Positions 7,674-14,746 of a stretch of 15,056 bases of DNA are shown one piece after another (position 1 is the stretch's first letter; each line of letters opens with the position of its first letter). The translations under genes were made by a program, and so were the position numbers. Under the pieces are notes generated by a model. That model ran no database searches, was not told the origin of the DNA, and was given only the letters and a program-made list of their open reading frames with translations. This DNA is from an uncultured Alphaproteobacteria bacterium (GTDB lineage: Bacteria; Pseudomonadota; Alphaproteobacteria; Thalassobaculales; Thalassobaculaceae), in assembly GCA_938028645.1 (NCBI GenBank), contig CALIMD010000296.1, forward strand, positions 1 to 15,056, given 5' to 3'.

Positions 7674-7714
7674 AAATTTTTCCCGATTAACTGTATCGAC
7701 GGACATAAAACGTA

Positions 7715-7745
7715 ATATTAAACATACTTTCTGGGAAGTATGTTA
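7715..7745 (-). promoter_or_regulatory. Candidate promoter of the unrecognised gene
   Basis: On the minus strand TAATAT (7720-7715) could be a -10, with TAACAT (7745-7740) as a weak -35 at 19-base spacing; TTAACA/TTTAAT with 18 bases is a second reading. A start near 7708 would leave ATG 7706 without a leader, supporting translation from ATG 7673. Inference only. Confidence 0.3.
7721..7744. repeat. Perfect 9-bp inverted repeat upstream of the unrecognised gene
   Basis: AACATACTT (7721-7729) and AAGTATGTT (7736-7744) are exact reverse complements around TCTGGG. The dyad abuts TAATAT and fills the spacer of the candidate promoter, as an operator would. Read on the minus strand it also forms a hairpin followed by TAATATTACGTTTT, 45 bases after the permease stop, so a weak terminator is an alternative. 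The low G-C stem and broken T-run make the operator reading slightly better. Confidence 0.5.
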
Positions 7746-7788
7746 ACAAAAAACACTTAGATGAATGACTAAAAAGCTAAACTCTTTT

Positions 7789-8685
7789 TCACTTAACAAC
7801 ACGGGTACACTTTTTTTTCCCAAAAGAATAATGCTCGGAGTAAATATTTAATAAATTTCCCGCAAATATTATGGTTCCACCAAACAAGATCAGCAAATCC
7901 CAAGGTTCATCATAAAAATTAAAACCAATAAATGCAATTAAAGGTAGCCGCATGAAATCCAGCGGCGTAACTACAGTAGCATCTCCATGTCTAAACGCGT
8001 GCGCAAAACAAAAATGTGAAGTCAGCCCGGTTAACCCTAGTAATATTGCCCAGGGCCAAAGTTCAAATGATGGTATATTCCAGTCAGGTATAGAGGCGGC
8101 TAACCCGATTGGAAGTTGTATTAAGTTCATATAAAAAATAATTGTCAGCGGGCTTTCTGTGGATGCCATATATCGTGTAAATACATATGTTGACGAGAAG
8201 CATAGTGTTGCAAATAAAACTACTAACGCAGCAGGTTGAATGATCTGTAATCCGGGTCGTAAGATGATTAAGACCCCTATAAAACCTATCAAGATACTGG
8301 CGGTGCGATAACGCGTAAGCTGTTCTTTTAAGAGTATCGTAGCTAAAATAGCCGTCCAGATTGGAGCAGTGAATTCAATGGCAAAGACTTCCGCTAAGGG
8401 CAGCAGCGCCACGCCATACAGCCAGCCGGTTTGGCCGCCAAAATGAATAGTATTACGAAAAACATGTAATTTTAATTTCCGTGTTTTTACTTTTTTAAAA
8501 CCAATGATTGTTAATAAAACGAATAATGACAACAAACATAGAAAACTTCTGGTAAAAGAAATTTGAAAAGCATTGAGTTCACTGGAAAGTTCGCGTCCAG
8601 CAATGGCCATGCCAGATATAGATATCAGAGCTCCAAACATCCAAAGGGTGGCGAGGTAAGGCCTCTGCTGACGTTCAGTTCCCAT
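7789..8685 (-). CDS. EamA/DMT-superfamily permease (ten membrane helices)
   Basis: This is an inner-membrane transporter of the drug/metabolite transporter (EamA, formerly DUF6) family, 298 residues, the usual length. Ten hydrophobic spans are visible at about 11-29, 39-62, 81-97, 99-119, 128-143, 151-170, 179-199, 210-230, 238-257 and 263-282, in two five-helix halves. AEVFAIEFTAPIWTAILATILLKEQLT (helix 4 and the following loop) is the characteristic EamA stretch of the first half, and the matching region of the second half is DATVVTPLDFMRLPLIAFIGFNFYDEP. The tail is basic and cytoplasmic. The closest remembered pattern is the S-adenosylmethionine/RhaT-like DMT group, but the substrate cannot be read from sequence. 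The start ATG 8685 has only a poor ribosome-binding site. It is divergent from the suf regulator across a 271-base gap and upstream of the unrecognised gene. Confidence 0.9.
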   Translation of the reverse strand: MGTERQQRPYLATLWMFGALISISGMAIAGRELSSELNAFQISFTRSFLCLLSLFVLLTIIGFKKVKTRKLKLHVFRNTIHFGGQTGWLYGVALLPLAEVFAIEFTAPIWTAILATILLKEQLTRYRTASILIGFIGVLIILRPGLQIIQPAALVVLFATLCFSSTYVFTRYMASTESPLTIIFYMNLIQLPIGLAASIPDWNIPSFELWPWAILLGLTGLTSHFCFAHAFRHGDATVVTPLDFMRLPLIAFIGFNFYDEPWDLLILFGGTIIFAGNLLNIYSEHYSFGKKKCTRVVK

Positions 8686-8717
8686 TTTTCAATTCTATCT
8701 AGCTATATTAACCAACA

Positions 8718-8746
8718 ACTCAAGACCACGATGTGACCACTCAAGA
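8718..8746. repeat. Direct repeat ACTCAAGA, 21-bp period, upstream of the permease gene
   Basis: ACTCAAGA occurs at 8718-8725 and 8739-8746, a centre-to-centre distance of 21 bp or about two helical turns. It lies 33-61 bp upstream of the permease ATG, where an activator could bind two faces in phase. Chance is not excluded. Confidence 0.3.
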
Positions 8747-8816
8747 TTTAAATGAGCAGGGATCTTAATATAGCTCCTTCTTAAAATAGGCGAGAAAATA
8801 AAGCATTTGACAAGTT

Positions 8817-8898
8817 GTTTTCACTACTGTTTGAGGCGGCATGATCTCTTCTAAATTAACGTATAAAAAAAGAGGACTAATTTTGTACTGTTTTCACT
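8817..8898. repeat. Direct repeat GTTTTCACT upstream of the suf regulator
   Basis: The 9-mer GTTTTCACT is found at 8817-8825 and 8890-8898, 73 bp apart or about seven helical turns. The second copy lies between the candidate -35 and -10 of the suf promoter. No typical IscR palindrome or RirA/Irr-type box was evident in the 271-base gap, so this is the best unassigned candidate for a regulator site. Confidence 0.3.
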
Positions 8899-8912
8899 GG
8901 CATTTTTAATAT
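8883..8912 (+). promoter_or_regulatory. Candidate promoter of the suf operon
   Basis: TTGTAC (8883-8888) and TAATAT (8907-8912), 18 bases apart, resemble a sigma-70-type promoter. Transcription would start near 8919, leaving a leader of about 38 bases before the regulator ATG at 8957. No other pair in this gap matched as well, though the assignment is by consensus only. Confidence 0.4.
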
Positions 8913-8956
8913 AAAAGCCTATGTTACGGAATTGAACGGATAAATTTAGGTGCGGT

Positions 8957-9430
8957 ATGCTTAAACTGAATAGACTAACGGATTATGCTGTGGTGGTTTT
9001 GAGTCGCTTGTCAAAGCAGGTTGGTATGGTGCAGACTGCGAACGAAATTTCTGATGGAACAGGGCTCCCCATGCCAACTGTTTCCAAAATACTGAAGTTA
9101 ATGGCTGGTTCTTCATTGATAGAGTCGCATCGAGGGGTAAACGGGGGCTATTCTCTCTCGAGGGGGGCTGATTCTGTTCGCGTTTCAGAGATAATCGAGG
9201 CCCTCGAGGGGCCAATAGCCTTGACAGCCTGTGTTGATGGAACAACTGATCAGTGTACGATCGAGGGGTCATGTCCGATGCGTGGTAATTGGAATACCGT
9301 GAATGATGCGATAAGAACGGCTCTAAGTGGGGTTACACTGGCAGATTTATTAGATCCCGGAGAGATATTTCCAGTAAATTCCCTCAGCAAAAAAACTAAC
9401 CGGGGTCCTATCTCGTATCAGACTAGCTAA
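8957..9430 (+). CDS. Rrf2-family iron-sulfur-sensing regulator of the SUF operon
   Basis: This is a cytoplasmic winged-helix transcription factor of 157 residues in the Rrf2 family. The start MLKLNRLTDYAVVVLSRL fits the SUF-system regulator subgroup better than canonical IscR. The helix-turn-helix covers about 25-50 (TGLPMPTVSKILKLM) and the wing is RGVNGGYSL (59-67). Cys92, Cys100 and Cys106 (ACVDGTTDQCTIEGSC) occupy the place of the cluster ligands of IscR. The IscR histidine at 107 has no obvious equivalent. It likely binds an iron-sulfur cluster and represses or activates the operon by cluster status. AGGTG about 8 bases before the ATG supports the start. It is the first gene of the operon, 40 bases ahead of sufB, so autoregulation is likely. 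The gene carries four TCGAGGGG octamers unusual for this AT-leaning window. Confidence 0.9.
   Translation: MLKLNRLTDYAVVVLSRLSKQVGMVQTANEISDGTGLPMPTVSKILKLMAGSSLIESHRGVNGGYSLSRGADSVRVSEIIEALEGPIALTACVDGTTDQCTIEGSCPMRGNWNTVNDAIRTALSGVTLADLLDPGEIFPVNSLSKKTNRGPISYQTS
9130..9268 (+). repeat. Four copies of TCGAGGGG inside the regulator gene
   Basis: Exact TCGAGGGG occurs at 9130-9137, 9158-9165, 9204-9211 and 9261-9268. The copies fall in three reading phases and encode HRGV, SRGA, LEGP and IEGS, so they are not a protein repeat. The third lies within the perfect palindrome CCCTCGAGGG (9201-9210). Runs of four to six G make this stretch G-rich on the plus strand. Part of the bias follows from the conserved wing glycines. 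Function unknown. Confidence 0.5.
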
Positions 9431-9470
9431 CATTTAAAACCAAAAAATTTCAATAAAGAACGGACAAATT

Positions 9471-10928
9471 ATGTCGATCTCCGAAGAGACAGTTGACCAA
9501 GTAAAGAAACTTGAAGCTGACAAATATAAATACGGATTTGTCACTGATATAGAGATGGAGACAGCTCCGAAGGGGTTAAACGAAGATATTATTCGATTCA
9601 TTTCAGAAAAAAAAGAAGAGCCTCAATGGATGCTAGAGTGGCGCCTTAAGGCTTATAAACACTGGTTGACAATGGAGGAGCCCAATTGGGCAAAAGTTGG
9701 GTATAAAAAAATAGATTACCAGGACCTCTACTATTACGCTGCGCCAAAATCTATGGACCGACCGAAAAGTCTGGATGAAGTTGATCCAGAACTTCTTAAA
9801 ACGTACGAAAAATTGGGTATCCCTCTCAAAGAACAAGAGTTGCTCTCCGGGGTGGTGGCTGTCGACGCTGTGTTTGACTCAGTATCCGTAGCTACTACGT
9901 ACAAGGCGAAATTGACGGAAATGGGTGTAATTTTTTGTTCAATATCAGAGGCTGTTCGCGAATATCCAGAGCTTGTAAAGAAATACCTCGGTTCAGTTGT
10001 TCCGCATTCAGATAACTATTTTTCTGCCTTAAACTGCGCTGTTTTTACAGATGGCTCATTTGTATATGTCCCAAAAGGGTTACGATGTCCCATGGAACTA
10101 TCGACTTATTTTCGGATCAATGCTGAAAATACGGGACAATTTGAACGTACTATGATCATCGCGGATGAGGGTTCTTACGTTAGCTATTTGGAAGGGTGTA
10201 CTGCCCCTCAGCGTGATGAGAACCAGTTACATGCGGCCGTAGTCGAACTTGTAGCGTTAACCAATGCAGAAATTAAATATTCTACTGTACAGAACTGGTA
10301 CCCGGGCGATGAAACGGGGGCTGGCGGTATATACAATTTTGTAACCAAACGGGGCGCCTGTAGGGGAGATAATTCAAAAATTTCATGGACACAGGTAGAG
10401 ACGGGCTCAGCAGTGACTTGGAAATACCCGAGCTGCATTTTACAGGGTGATAACTCAATTGGTGAATTCTATTCTGTTGCGATTACAAACAACGCGCAAC
10501 AGGCCGATACAGGAACCAAAATGATCCATTTAGGAAAAAATACGAAATCAACAATAATCTCTAAGGGTATAAGTGCTGGTCGAGCTGACAACACATATCG
10601 TGGATTAGTCAAGATTATGCCTAAAGCTGAAGGAGCGCGTAATTTTACTCAGTGTGACAGTTTGTTAATAGGTAATACTTGTGGGGCGCATACCGTACCA
10701 TATATCGAAACGCGCAACCCGACAGCCCGAGTAGAACACGAAGCAACAACATCGAAAATCAGTGAAGACCAGATGTTTTATTGTCAGCAACGTGGGCTGT
10801 CTCCCGAAGAAGCGGTATCGCTAATAGTCAATGGGTTTTGTAAAGAGGTAATGAAAGAGTTACCTATGGAATTTGCAGTCGAAGCTCAAAAATTAATTGG
10901 TATCAGCCTCGAAGGTAGTGTCGGTTAA
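9471..10928 (+). CDS. sufB: SUF scaffold subunit SufB
   Basis: SufB is the core subunit of the SufBCD scaffold, where sulfide and iron are assembled into clusters in the cytoplasm. The 485-residue protein is full length (E. coli SufB has 495). The C-terminal part is highly conserved: RNFTQCDSLLIGNTCGAHT and VEHEATTSKISEDQMFYCQQRG, ending in SLEGSVG. Cys395 corresponds to E. coli Cys405 and Glu424 to Glu434, the residues implicated in sulfur transfer and cluster formation, so the protein should be active. The N-terminal region up to about 130 (KYKYGFVTDIEMETAPKGL, EEPQWMLEWRLKAYKHW) is also typical of the family. The start is preceded by a weak GGA-type ribosome-binding site. sufC follows 35 bases later. 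Identification is certain. Confidence 0.98.
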   Translation: MSISEETVDQVKKLEADKYKYGFVTDIEMETAPKGLNEDIIRFISEKKEEPQWMLEWRLKAYKHWLTMEEPNWAKVGYKKIDYQDLYYYAAPKSMDRPKSLDEVDPELLKTYEKLGIPLKEQELLSGVVAVDAVFDSVSVATTYKAKLTEMGVIFCSISEAVREYPELVKKYLGSVVPHSDNYFSALNCAVFTDGSFVYVPKGLRCPMELSTYFRINAENTGQFERTMIIADEGSYVSYLEGCTAPQRDENQLHAAVVELVALTNAEIKYSTVQNWYPGDETGAGGIYNFVTKRGACRGDNSKISWTQVETGSAVTWKYPSCILQGDNSIGEFYSVAITNNAQQADTGTKMIHLGKNTKSTIISKGISAGRADNTYRGLVKIMPKAEGARNFTQCDSLLIGNTCGAHTVPYIETRNPTARVEHEATTSKISEDQMFYCQQRGLSPEEAVSLIVNGFCKEVMKELPMEFAVEAQKLIGISLEGSVG

Positions 10929-10963
10929 TTGAAGTGTAGGGAATACAAAGGGGAATATTATAA

Positions 10964-11719
10964 ATGTCATTGTTATCGATAAGGGACCTTCATGCCACAG
11001 TTGGTGGCAATGAAATATTGAAGGGGATCAATTTAGAAATTGGTCCCGGAGAGATACATGCGGTCATGGGGCCCAATGGCTCTGGAAAAAGTACTCTTTC
11101 ATATGTACTTGCAGGGCGTGAAGGATACGAAGTGACCAGGGGAACAATAGCGTTCAAAGGTAAAGATCTAATAGACCTGGCAGCCGATGAGCGTGCAAAT
11201 GAAGGGGTCTTTCTTGCTTTTCAGTATCCGGTTGAGGTCCCTGGTGTTGTAGGCATGACGTTTTTGCGAGAGGCTTATAATGCCAAGTTGCGATATTTGG
11301 GGAAACAGGAAATTGATGCGATGGAGTTTTTGAAGTTTGTCCGATCGAGGGCAAAAACATTGAATATGAGTGACGATATGCTTAAGCGGGCTGTAAATGT
11401 AGGGTTCTCTGGAGGAGAAAAGAAAAGGAATGAAATATTACAAATGGCGGTGTTGGAACCGGATTTAGCAATTCTGGATGAGACAGACTCTGGGCTCGAC
11501 ATTGATGCTTTGAAGTTAGTTTCCGACGGTGTGAACGAACTCCGCTCTGAAAATCATAGTATGTTGATAATAACCCACTATCAACGCCTCTTGAATTACA
11601 TCCAGCCGGATCATGTGCATGTTTTAGCGCACGGTAAAATTCAGCGATCTGGTGGTAAGGAGTTAGCCCTGGAGCTGGAAGCAAAAGGGTATGCCGAATT
11701 TTCGGAAGAGGCGGCTTGA
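10964..11719 (+). CDS. sufC: SUF ATPase SufC
   Basis: SufC is the soluble ABC-type ATPase of SufBCD; ATP binding rearranges the SufB-SufD heterodimer during cluster assembly. The protein has 251 residues, normal for the family, and all motifs are intact: Walker A GPNGSGKS (36-43), Q-loop Gln87, signature FSGGEKKR (148-155), Walker B LAILDETDSG (168-177) with Glu173, D-loop SGLD (176-179) and H-loop His205. DETDSGLD and EKKRNE are typical of SufC rather than transporter ATPases, and no membrane partner gene is adjacent. AAAGGGGA about 9 bases before the ATG serves as ribosome-binding site. The stop TGA shares one base with the ATG of sufD (TGATG), implying coupled translation of the two partners. 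Confidence 0.98.
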   Translation: MSLLSIRDLHATVGGNEILKGINLEIGPGEIHAVMGPNGSGKSTLSYVLAGREGYEVTRGTIAFKGKDLIDLAADERANEGVFLAFQYPVEVPGVVGMTFLREAYNAKLRYLGKQEIDAMEFLKFVRSRAKTLNMSDDMLKRAVNVGFSGGEKKRNEILQMAVLEPDLAILDETDSGLDIDALKLVSDGVNELRSENHSMLIITHYQRLLNYIQPDHVHVLAHGKIQRSGGKELALELEAKGYAEFSEEAA

Positions 11720-13023
11720 TGGCTCTTCAACCAGTTGCTAAGCTGCCGTTTGAAGGTCTTATAGCTGATGCGCGTAGCCATAAGCTTGGCAAATGGCACA
11801 GTAAATTAAGCGAGCGTGCTTTAGAACAATATGCAGAAATAGGCTGGCCTGGTCCAAAGACGGAGTCGTGGAAATACACTAGCCTGAACAAAATAGCATC
11901 TGGGACCTTCTCGTTAGCTGGGGAATATTCGGCGATTGTTCCGGAAGATATGATAATGCCGCTGACGTGTCCGAGAGTTGTACTTGTCAATGGCGTATTG
12001 AACAAAGAACTCTCCAATCTGGAACACCTTATTGGTAACTTGTCGATTACATCGCTGGTTGACATCGAGGATCACCAGAAAACGTTTTTTGATGACTTAT
12101 TTAAAAGCGAAGAGTCGAAAGGGGACTTGCCCTTAACTCATCTTAATACAGCTATACTGTCCGATGCCGTAATGCTGGAAATTACAGAAGGCTCAAAATG
12201 CGAGTTGCCGTTGCATATAATATCGATTGGCTCCGGTAACGGGATAACGTTTGCTCCTAGATTAATCGTTAACGTGGGGATAGGCGCTAAGGTTGATTTT
12301 ATAGAAAGTCATGTTGGATGCTCTGATAGCGCGTATTTCTCGAATTCAGTAACGCAATTGTATTTGGGCGACAATTCAGAAGTTGGTCATTATAAACTGC
12401 AAAACGATAGTAGAGAATCGTCTCACATTAGCCTTACAAGGGCGGTGATTGATGACGGCGCTTCCTATGATAATTTCACCATGAGTGTCGGTGCAAAATT
12501 ATCAAGGAATGAAGTGAGAGCTCATTTAAAAGGGAGTGGAGTTGAATGTTGCATAAATGGAGCATATCTTGGCGCAGCTGATCAACACATAGATAATACT
12601 ACGTTCATAGAGCATCAGGCTGAAGGGAGTTCTAGCCGAGAGGTCTTTAAGGGCGTTTTAGATGATACTGCTCGAGGCGTTTTTCAGGGGAAAATACTGG
12701 TTCATCCTGAAGCACAGAAAACTGACGGTTATCAAATGAATAGAGCAATGCTGTTATCAGATAAGGCCGAGATAGACTCAAAACCCGAGTTGGAAATTTA
12801 CGCAGATGACGTGCGTTGTAGTCATGGTGCAACGGTTGGCGAACTAGAGGATGAGCTTATATTCTACTTATGCGCGAGGGGAATAGATCGGGAGAGTGCA
12901 CGCAGGATGTTGATAGGGGCCTATATTAGCGACGCAATCGATGAAGTTAAGAATATTGATATACGGTCATCGATCCAGATTGTTGCTGAAAATTGGTTGA
13001 AACAGAATTTGTATGAAAAATAA
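11719..13023 (+). CDS. sufD: SUF scaffold subunit SufD
   Basis: SufD pairs with SufB in the SufBCD scaffold and is needed for iron acquisition during assembly. I start at ATG 11719 (434 residues) rather than the in-frame TTG at 11716, since ATG overlaps the sufC stop and GAGG lies 7 bases upstream. The C-terminal beta-helix part contains GVFQGKILVHPEAQKTDGYQ and DDVRCSHGATVGELEDE, with Cys367 and His369 equivalent to the E. coli residues Cys358 and His360 linked to function. The N-terminal helical part shows WPGPKTESWKYTSL, the family hallmark. The length is close to E. coli SufD (423). sufS begins 17 bases after the stop. The first half is less conserved, as in most SufD proteins. Identification is certain. 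Confidence 0.97.
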   Translation: MALQPVAKLPFEGLIADARSHKLGKWHSKLSERALEQYAEIGWPGPKTESWKYTSLNKIASGTFSLAGEYSAIVPEDMIMPLTCPRVVLVNGVLNKELSNLEHLIGNLSITSLVDIEDHQKTFFDDLFKSEESKGDLPLTHLNTAILSDAVMLEITEGSKCELPLHIISIGSGNGITFAPRLIVNVGIGAKVDFIESHVGCSDSAYFSNSVTQLYLGDNSEVGHYKLQNDSRESSHISLTRAVIDDGASYDNFTMSVGAKLSRNEVRAHLKGSGVECCINGAYLGAADQHIDNTTFIEHQAEGSSSREVFKGVLDDTARGVFQGKILVHPEAQKTDGYQMNRAMLLSDKAEIDSKPELEIYADDVRCSHGATVGELEDELIFYLCARGIDRESARRMLIGAYISDAIDEVKNIDIRSSIQIVAENWLKQNLYEK

Positions 13024-13040
13024 TGATGCAGGGTGGAATG

Positions 13041-14261
13041 ATGCCATTTGATATTGATGCAATCCGAGATGACTTTCCAATATTAAAAGAGGAAGTTCGG
13101 GGTAAGAGATTAGTGTACTTAGACTCAGCTGGATCATCGCAAAAACCAACTCAGGTCATTGAGTCACTAAAGCGCGTATATGAAACTGAATATTCCAACG
13201 TCCACAGAGGTCTGCACTATATGTCAGAGCAAACTTCAGCGCGCTACGAGGAAGCTCGGAGTAAAGTGGCAAAATTCTTAAATGCTGAGTTTGATCAGGA
13301 AATTATATTTACCAAAGGTACTACAGAGTCGATTAACCTCGTTGCAAGCAGTTTTGGCCGTAAAAATCTGGGGCCTGATGATGAAATTCTAATAACGTGG
13401 GCAGAACATCATTCAAATATTATACCTTGGCAATTATTAAGAGACCAGATTGGCTGTGAGATTAAAGTTGTACCAGTCGATGATGATGGTGCGATTAGTC
13501 TTGAGTCATTTAAGAAGTTGATTTCCAAAAAGACCAAGATTGTAGCTTTTTGCCACGTCTCGAATGTTTTAGGTACCGTGCTTCCTGTTAAAGATGTGGC
13601 CGAGATTGCCCACCAGAACGGTGCCGTGGTAGTGATCGATGGTGCACAGGGGGTCGTGCATATGCCTGTTGATGTTCAAGACTTAGGTGCGGATTTCTAT
13701 GCGTTTGGAGGACATAAAGTTTATGGACCATCTGGGATAGGCGTGCTTTATGGTAAAAGGGATTTACTCAATCAGATGCCACCATATCAAGGTGGCGGTG
13801 GCATGATTAACACCGTAAGTTTTAGTGAAACCACTTGGGCAGACCTACCTGATAAGTTTGAAGCAGGTACTCCACCAATCGCTCAAGCCATTGGATTGGG
13901 CGAAGCGATAGACTATATGGAAAATATTGGCCTCAGTAAAATCGCAAAATATGAGTTGGACTTGTTAAATTATGCCACTCAACGTCTATCAGAAATTGAT
14001 GGGCTGAACTTTATTGGAACAGCTCCCGGAAAAGTAAGCGTCTTATCTTTCACGATGGATTGCGCCCATCCGCATGATATAGCAACGATTGTGGATCAGG
14101 ACGGTGTGGCTGTTAGAGCAGGTCATCACTGCGCGCAGCCACTTATGGAGCGTTTTGATATACCATCGGCCGCCAGAGCTAGTTTTGGATTGTATAATAC
14201 GCGAGAAGATGTTGATGTTCTTGCTCGTAGTCTTGAAAAAGTGAATGAGATTTTCAAATGA
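13041..14261 (+). CDS. sufS: Group II cysteine desulfurase SufS
   Basis: SufS is a PLP-dependent cysteine desulfurase that supplies persulfide sulfur to SufBCD. Four in-frame ATGs occur within 21 bases (13023, 13026, 13038, 13041). I choose 13041 because AGGGTGG lies a few bases upstream and the product is then 406 residues, the E. coli length. With this start, catalytic numbering equals that of E. coli: His123 (WAEHHSN), PLP-binding Lys226 (FGGHKVYGP) and active-site Cys364 (VRAGHHCAQPLM). N-terminal LVYLDSAGSSQKP and SNVHRGLHYMSEQ are typical of group II enzymes. Such enzymes usually need SufE or SufU as sulfur acceptor, and neither gene is seen here. The stop overlaps the sufT start as ATGA. 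Confidence 0.98.
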   Translation: MPFDIDAIRDDFPILKEEVRGKRLVYLDSAGSSQKPTQVIESLKRVYETEYSNVHRGLHYMSEQTSARYEEARSKVAKFLNAEFDQEIIFTKGTTESINLVASSFGRKNLGPDDEILITWAEHHSNIIPWQLLRDQIGCEIKVVPVDDDGAISLESFKKLISKKTKIVAFCHVSNVLGTVLPVKDVAEIAHQNGAVVVIDGAQGVVHMPVDVQDLGADFYAFGGHKVYGPSGIGVLYGKRDLLNQMPPYQGGGGMINTVSFSETTWADLPDKFEAGTPPIAQAIGLGEAIDYMENIGLSKIAKYELDLLNYATQRLSEIDGLNFIGTAPGKVSVLSFTMDCAHPHDIATIVDQDGVAVRAGHHCAQPLMERFDIPSAARASFGLYNTREDVDVLARSLEKVNEIFK

Positions 14262-14671
14262 CAGATTTTGATCCAGGTATAAACCCATACGGGTCCTTTA
14301 TGACGGGACCAAGTGTACCCGAAGGTACAACCGCTAGAGCCGGTGCAAAATTAGAAGTCGGGGTGACATTAGCGTCTGACGAGGCTATCGTAGAAGCCTT
14401 AAGAACCGTGCATGATCCAGAGATCCCGGTAAATATCTATGACCTGGGCTTAATTTATAATACCGAACGCATTGAAAATGGTGATGTTAAAGTGCTGATG
14501 ACCTTAACTGCACCGGCCTGTCCTGTTGCGGGTGAGATGCCATATGACGTAGCAGCAGCTGTATCGGCAGTTGATGGAGTAGGAGAGGTCGAGGTTGTGT
14601 TGACATGGGAGCCAGCGTGGACGCAAGATCGAATGACCGAAGACGCCAAATTAGTGTTAAATATTTTTTAA
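14258..14671 (+). CDS. sufT: SufT, DUF59/MIP18-family iron-sulfur maturation factor
   Basis: This 137-residue cytoplasmic protein consists of a variable N-terminal segment (about 1-40) and a MIP18/DUF59 domain. DPEIPVNIYDLGLIY (53-67) and TAPACPVAGEMP (85-96) are its hallmarks. Cys88 is the conserved cysteine implicated in cluster binding in the family. The related PaaD belongs to phenylacetate degradation, but position directly after sufS and before sufA makes SufT the correct reading. In bacteria SufT is an auxiliary factor for maturation of iron-sulfur proteins under high demand. It begins inside the sufS stop (ATGA, 14258-14261), so translation is probably coupled. A 75-base gap to sufA contains only a weak 6-bp AT-rich inverted repeat. 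Confidence 0.93.
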   Translation: MTDFDPGINPYGSFMTGPSVPEGTTARAGAKLEVGVTLASDEAIVEALRTVHDPEIPVNIYDLGLIYNTERIENGDVKVLMTLTAPACPVAGEMPYDVAAAVSAVDGVGEVEVVLTWEPAWTQDRMTEDAKLVLNIF

Positions 14672-14746
14672 TTAGAACGATATTAGTGTATGTTAGATGC
14701 ATTAAAGTTTGTGATCTTTAAGTAACAATACTTTTGGATGGAAATT

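Noticed and set aside
9134..9211. G-quadruplex in the regulator gene
   Set aside because: Four G-runs exist, but the loops are about 5, 14 and 40 bases, too long for a standard quadruplex; kept only as part of the octamer observation.
8961..9272. Minus-strand 103-codon frame antisense to the suf regulator
   Set aside because: It is a complementary shadow of a conserved Rrf2 gene, with a low-complexity, proline- and serine-rich product and no ribosome-binding site.
9607..9614. Run of eight A in sufB as a possible frameshift or slippage site
   Set aside because: The frame stays open and the conserved SufB sequence continues normally on both sides.
11382..11684. Minus-strand 100-codon frame within sufC
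   Set aside because: It is antisense to the conserved SufC signature and Walker B region, and nothing about it suggests a real protein.
14043..14288. Minus-strand 81-codon frame within the end of sufS
   Set aside because: It is antisense to the SufS active-site region and spans the sufS/sufT junction, so it is a shadow of conserved coding.
14702..14721. Inverted repeat TTAAAG/CTTTAA between sufT and sufA
   Set aside because: Six mostly A-T pairs with an eight-base loop are expected by chance in such sequence; no T-run or promoter box goes with it.
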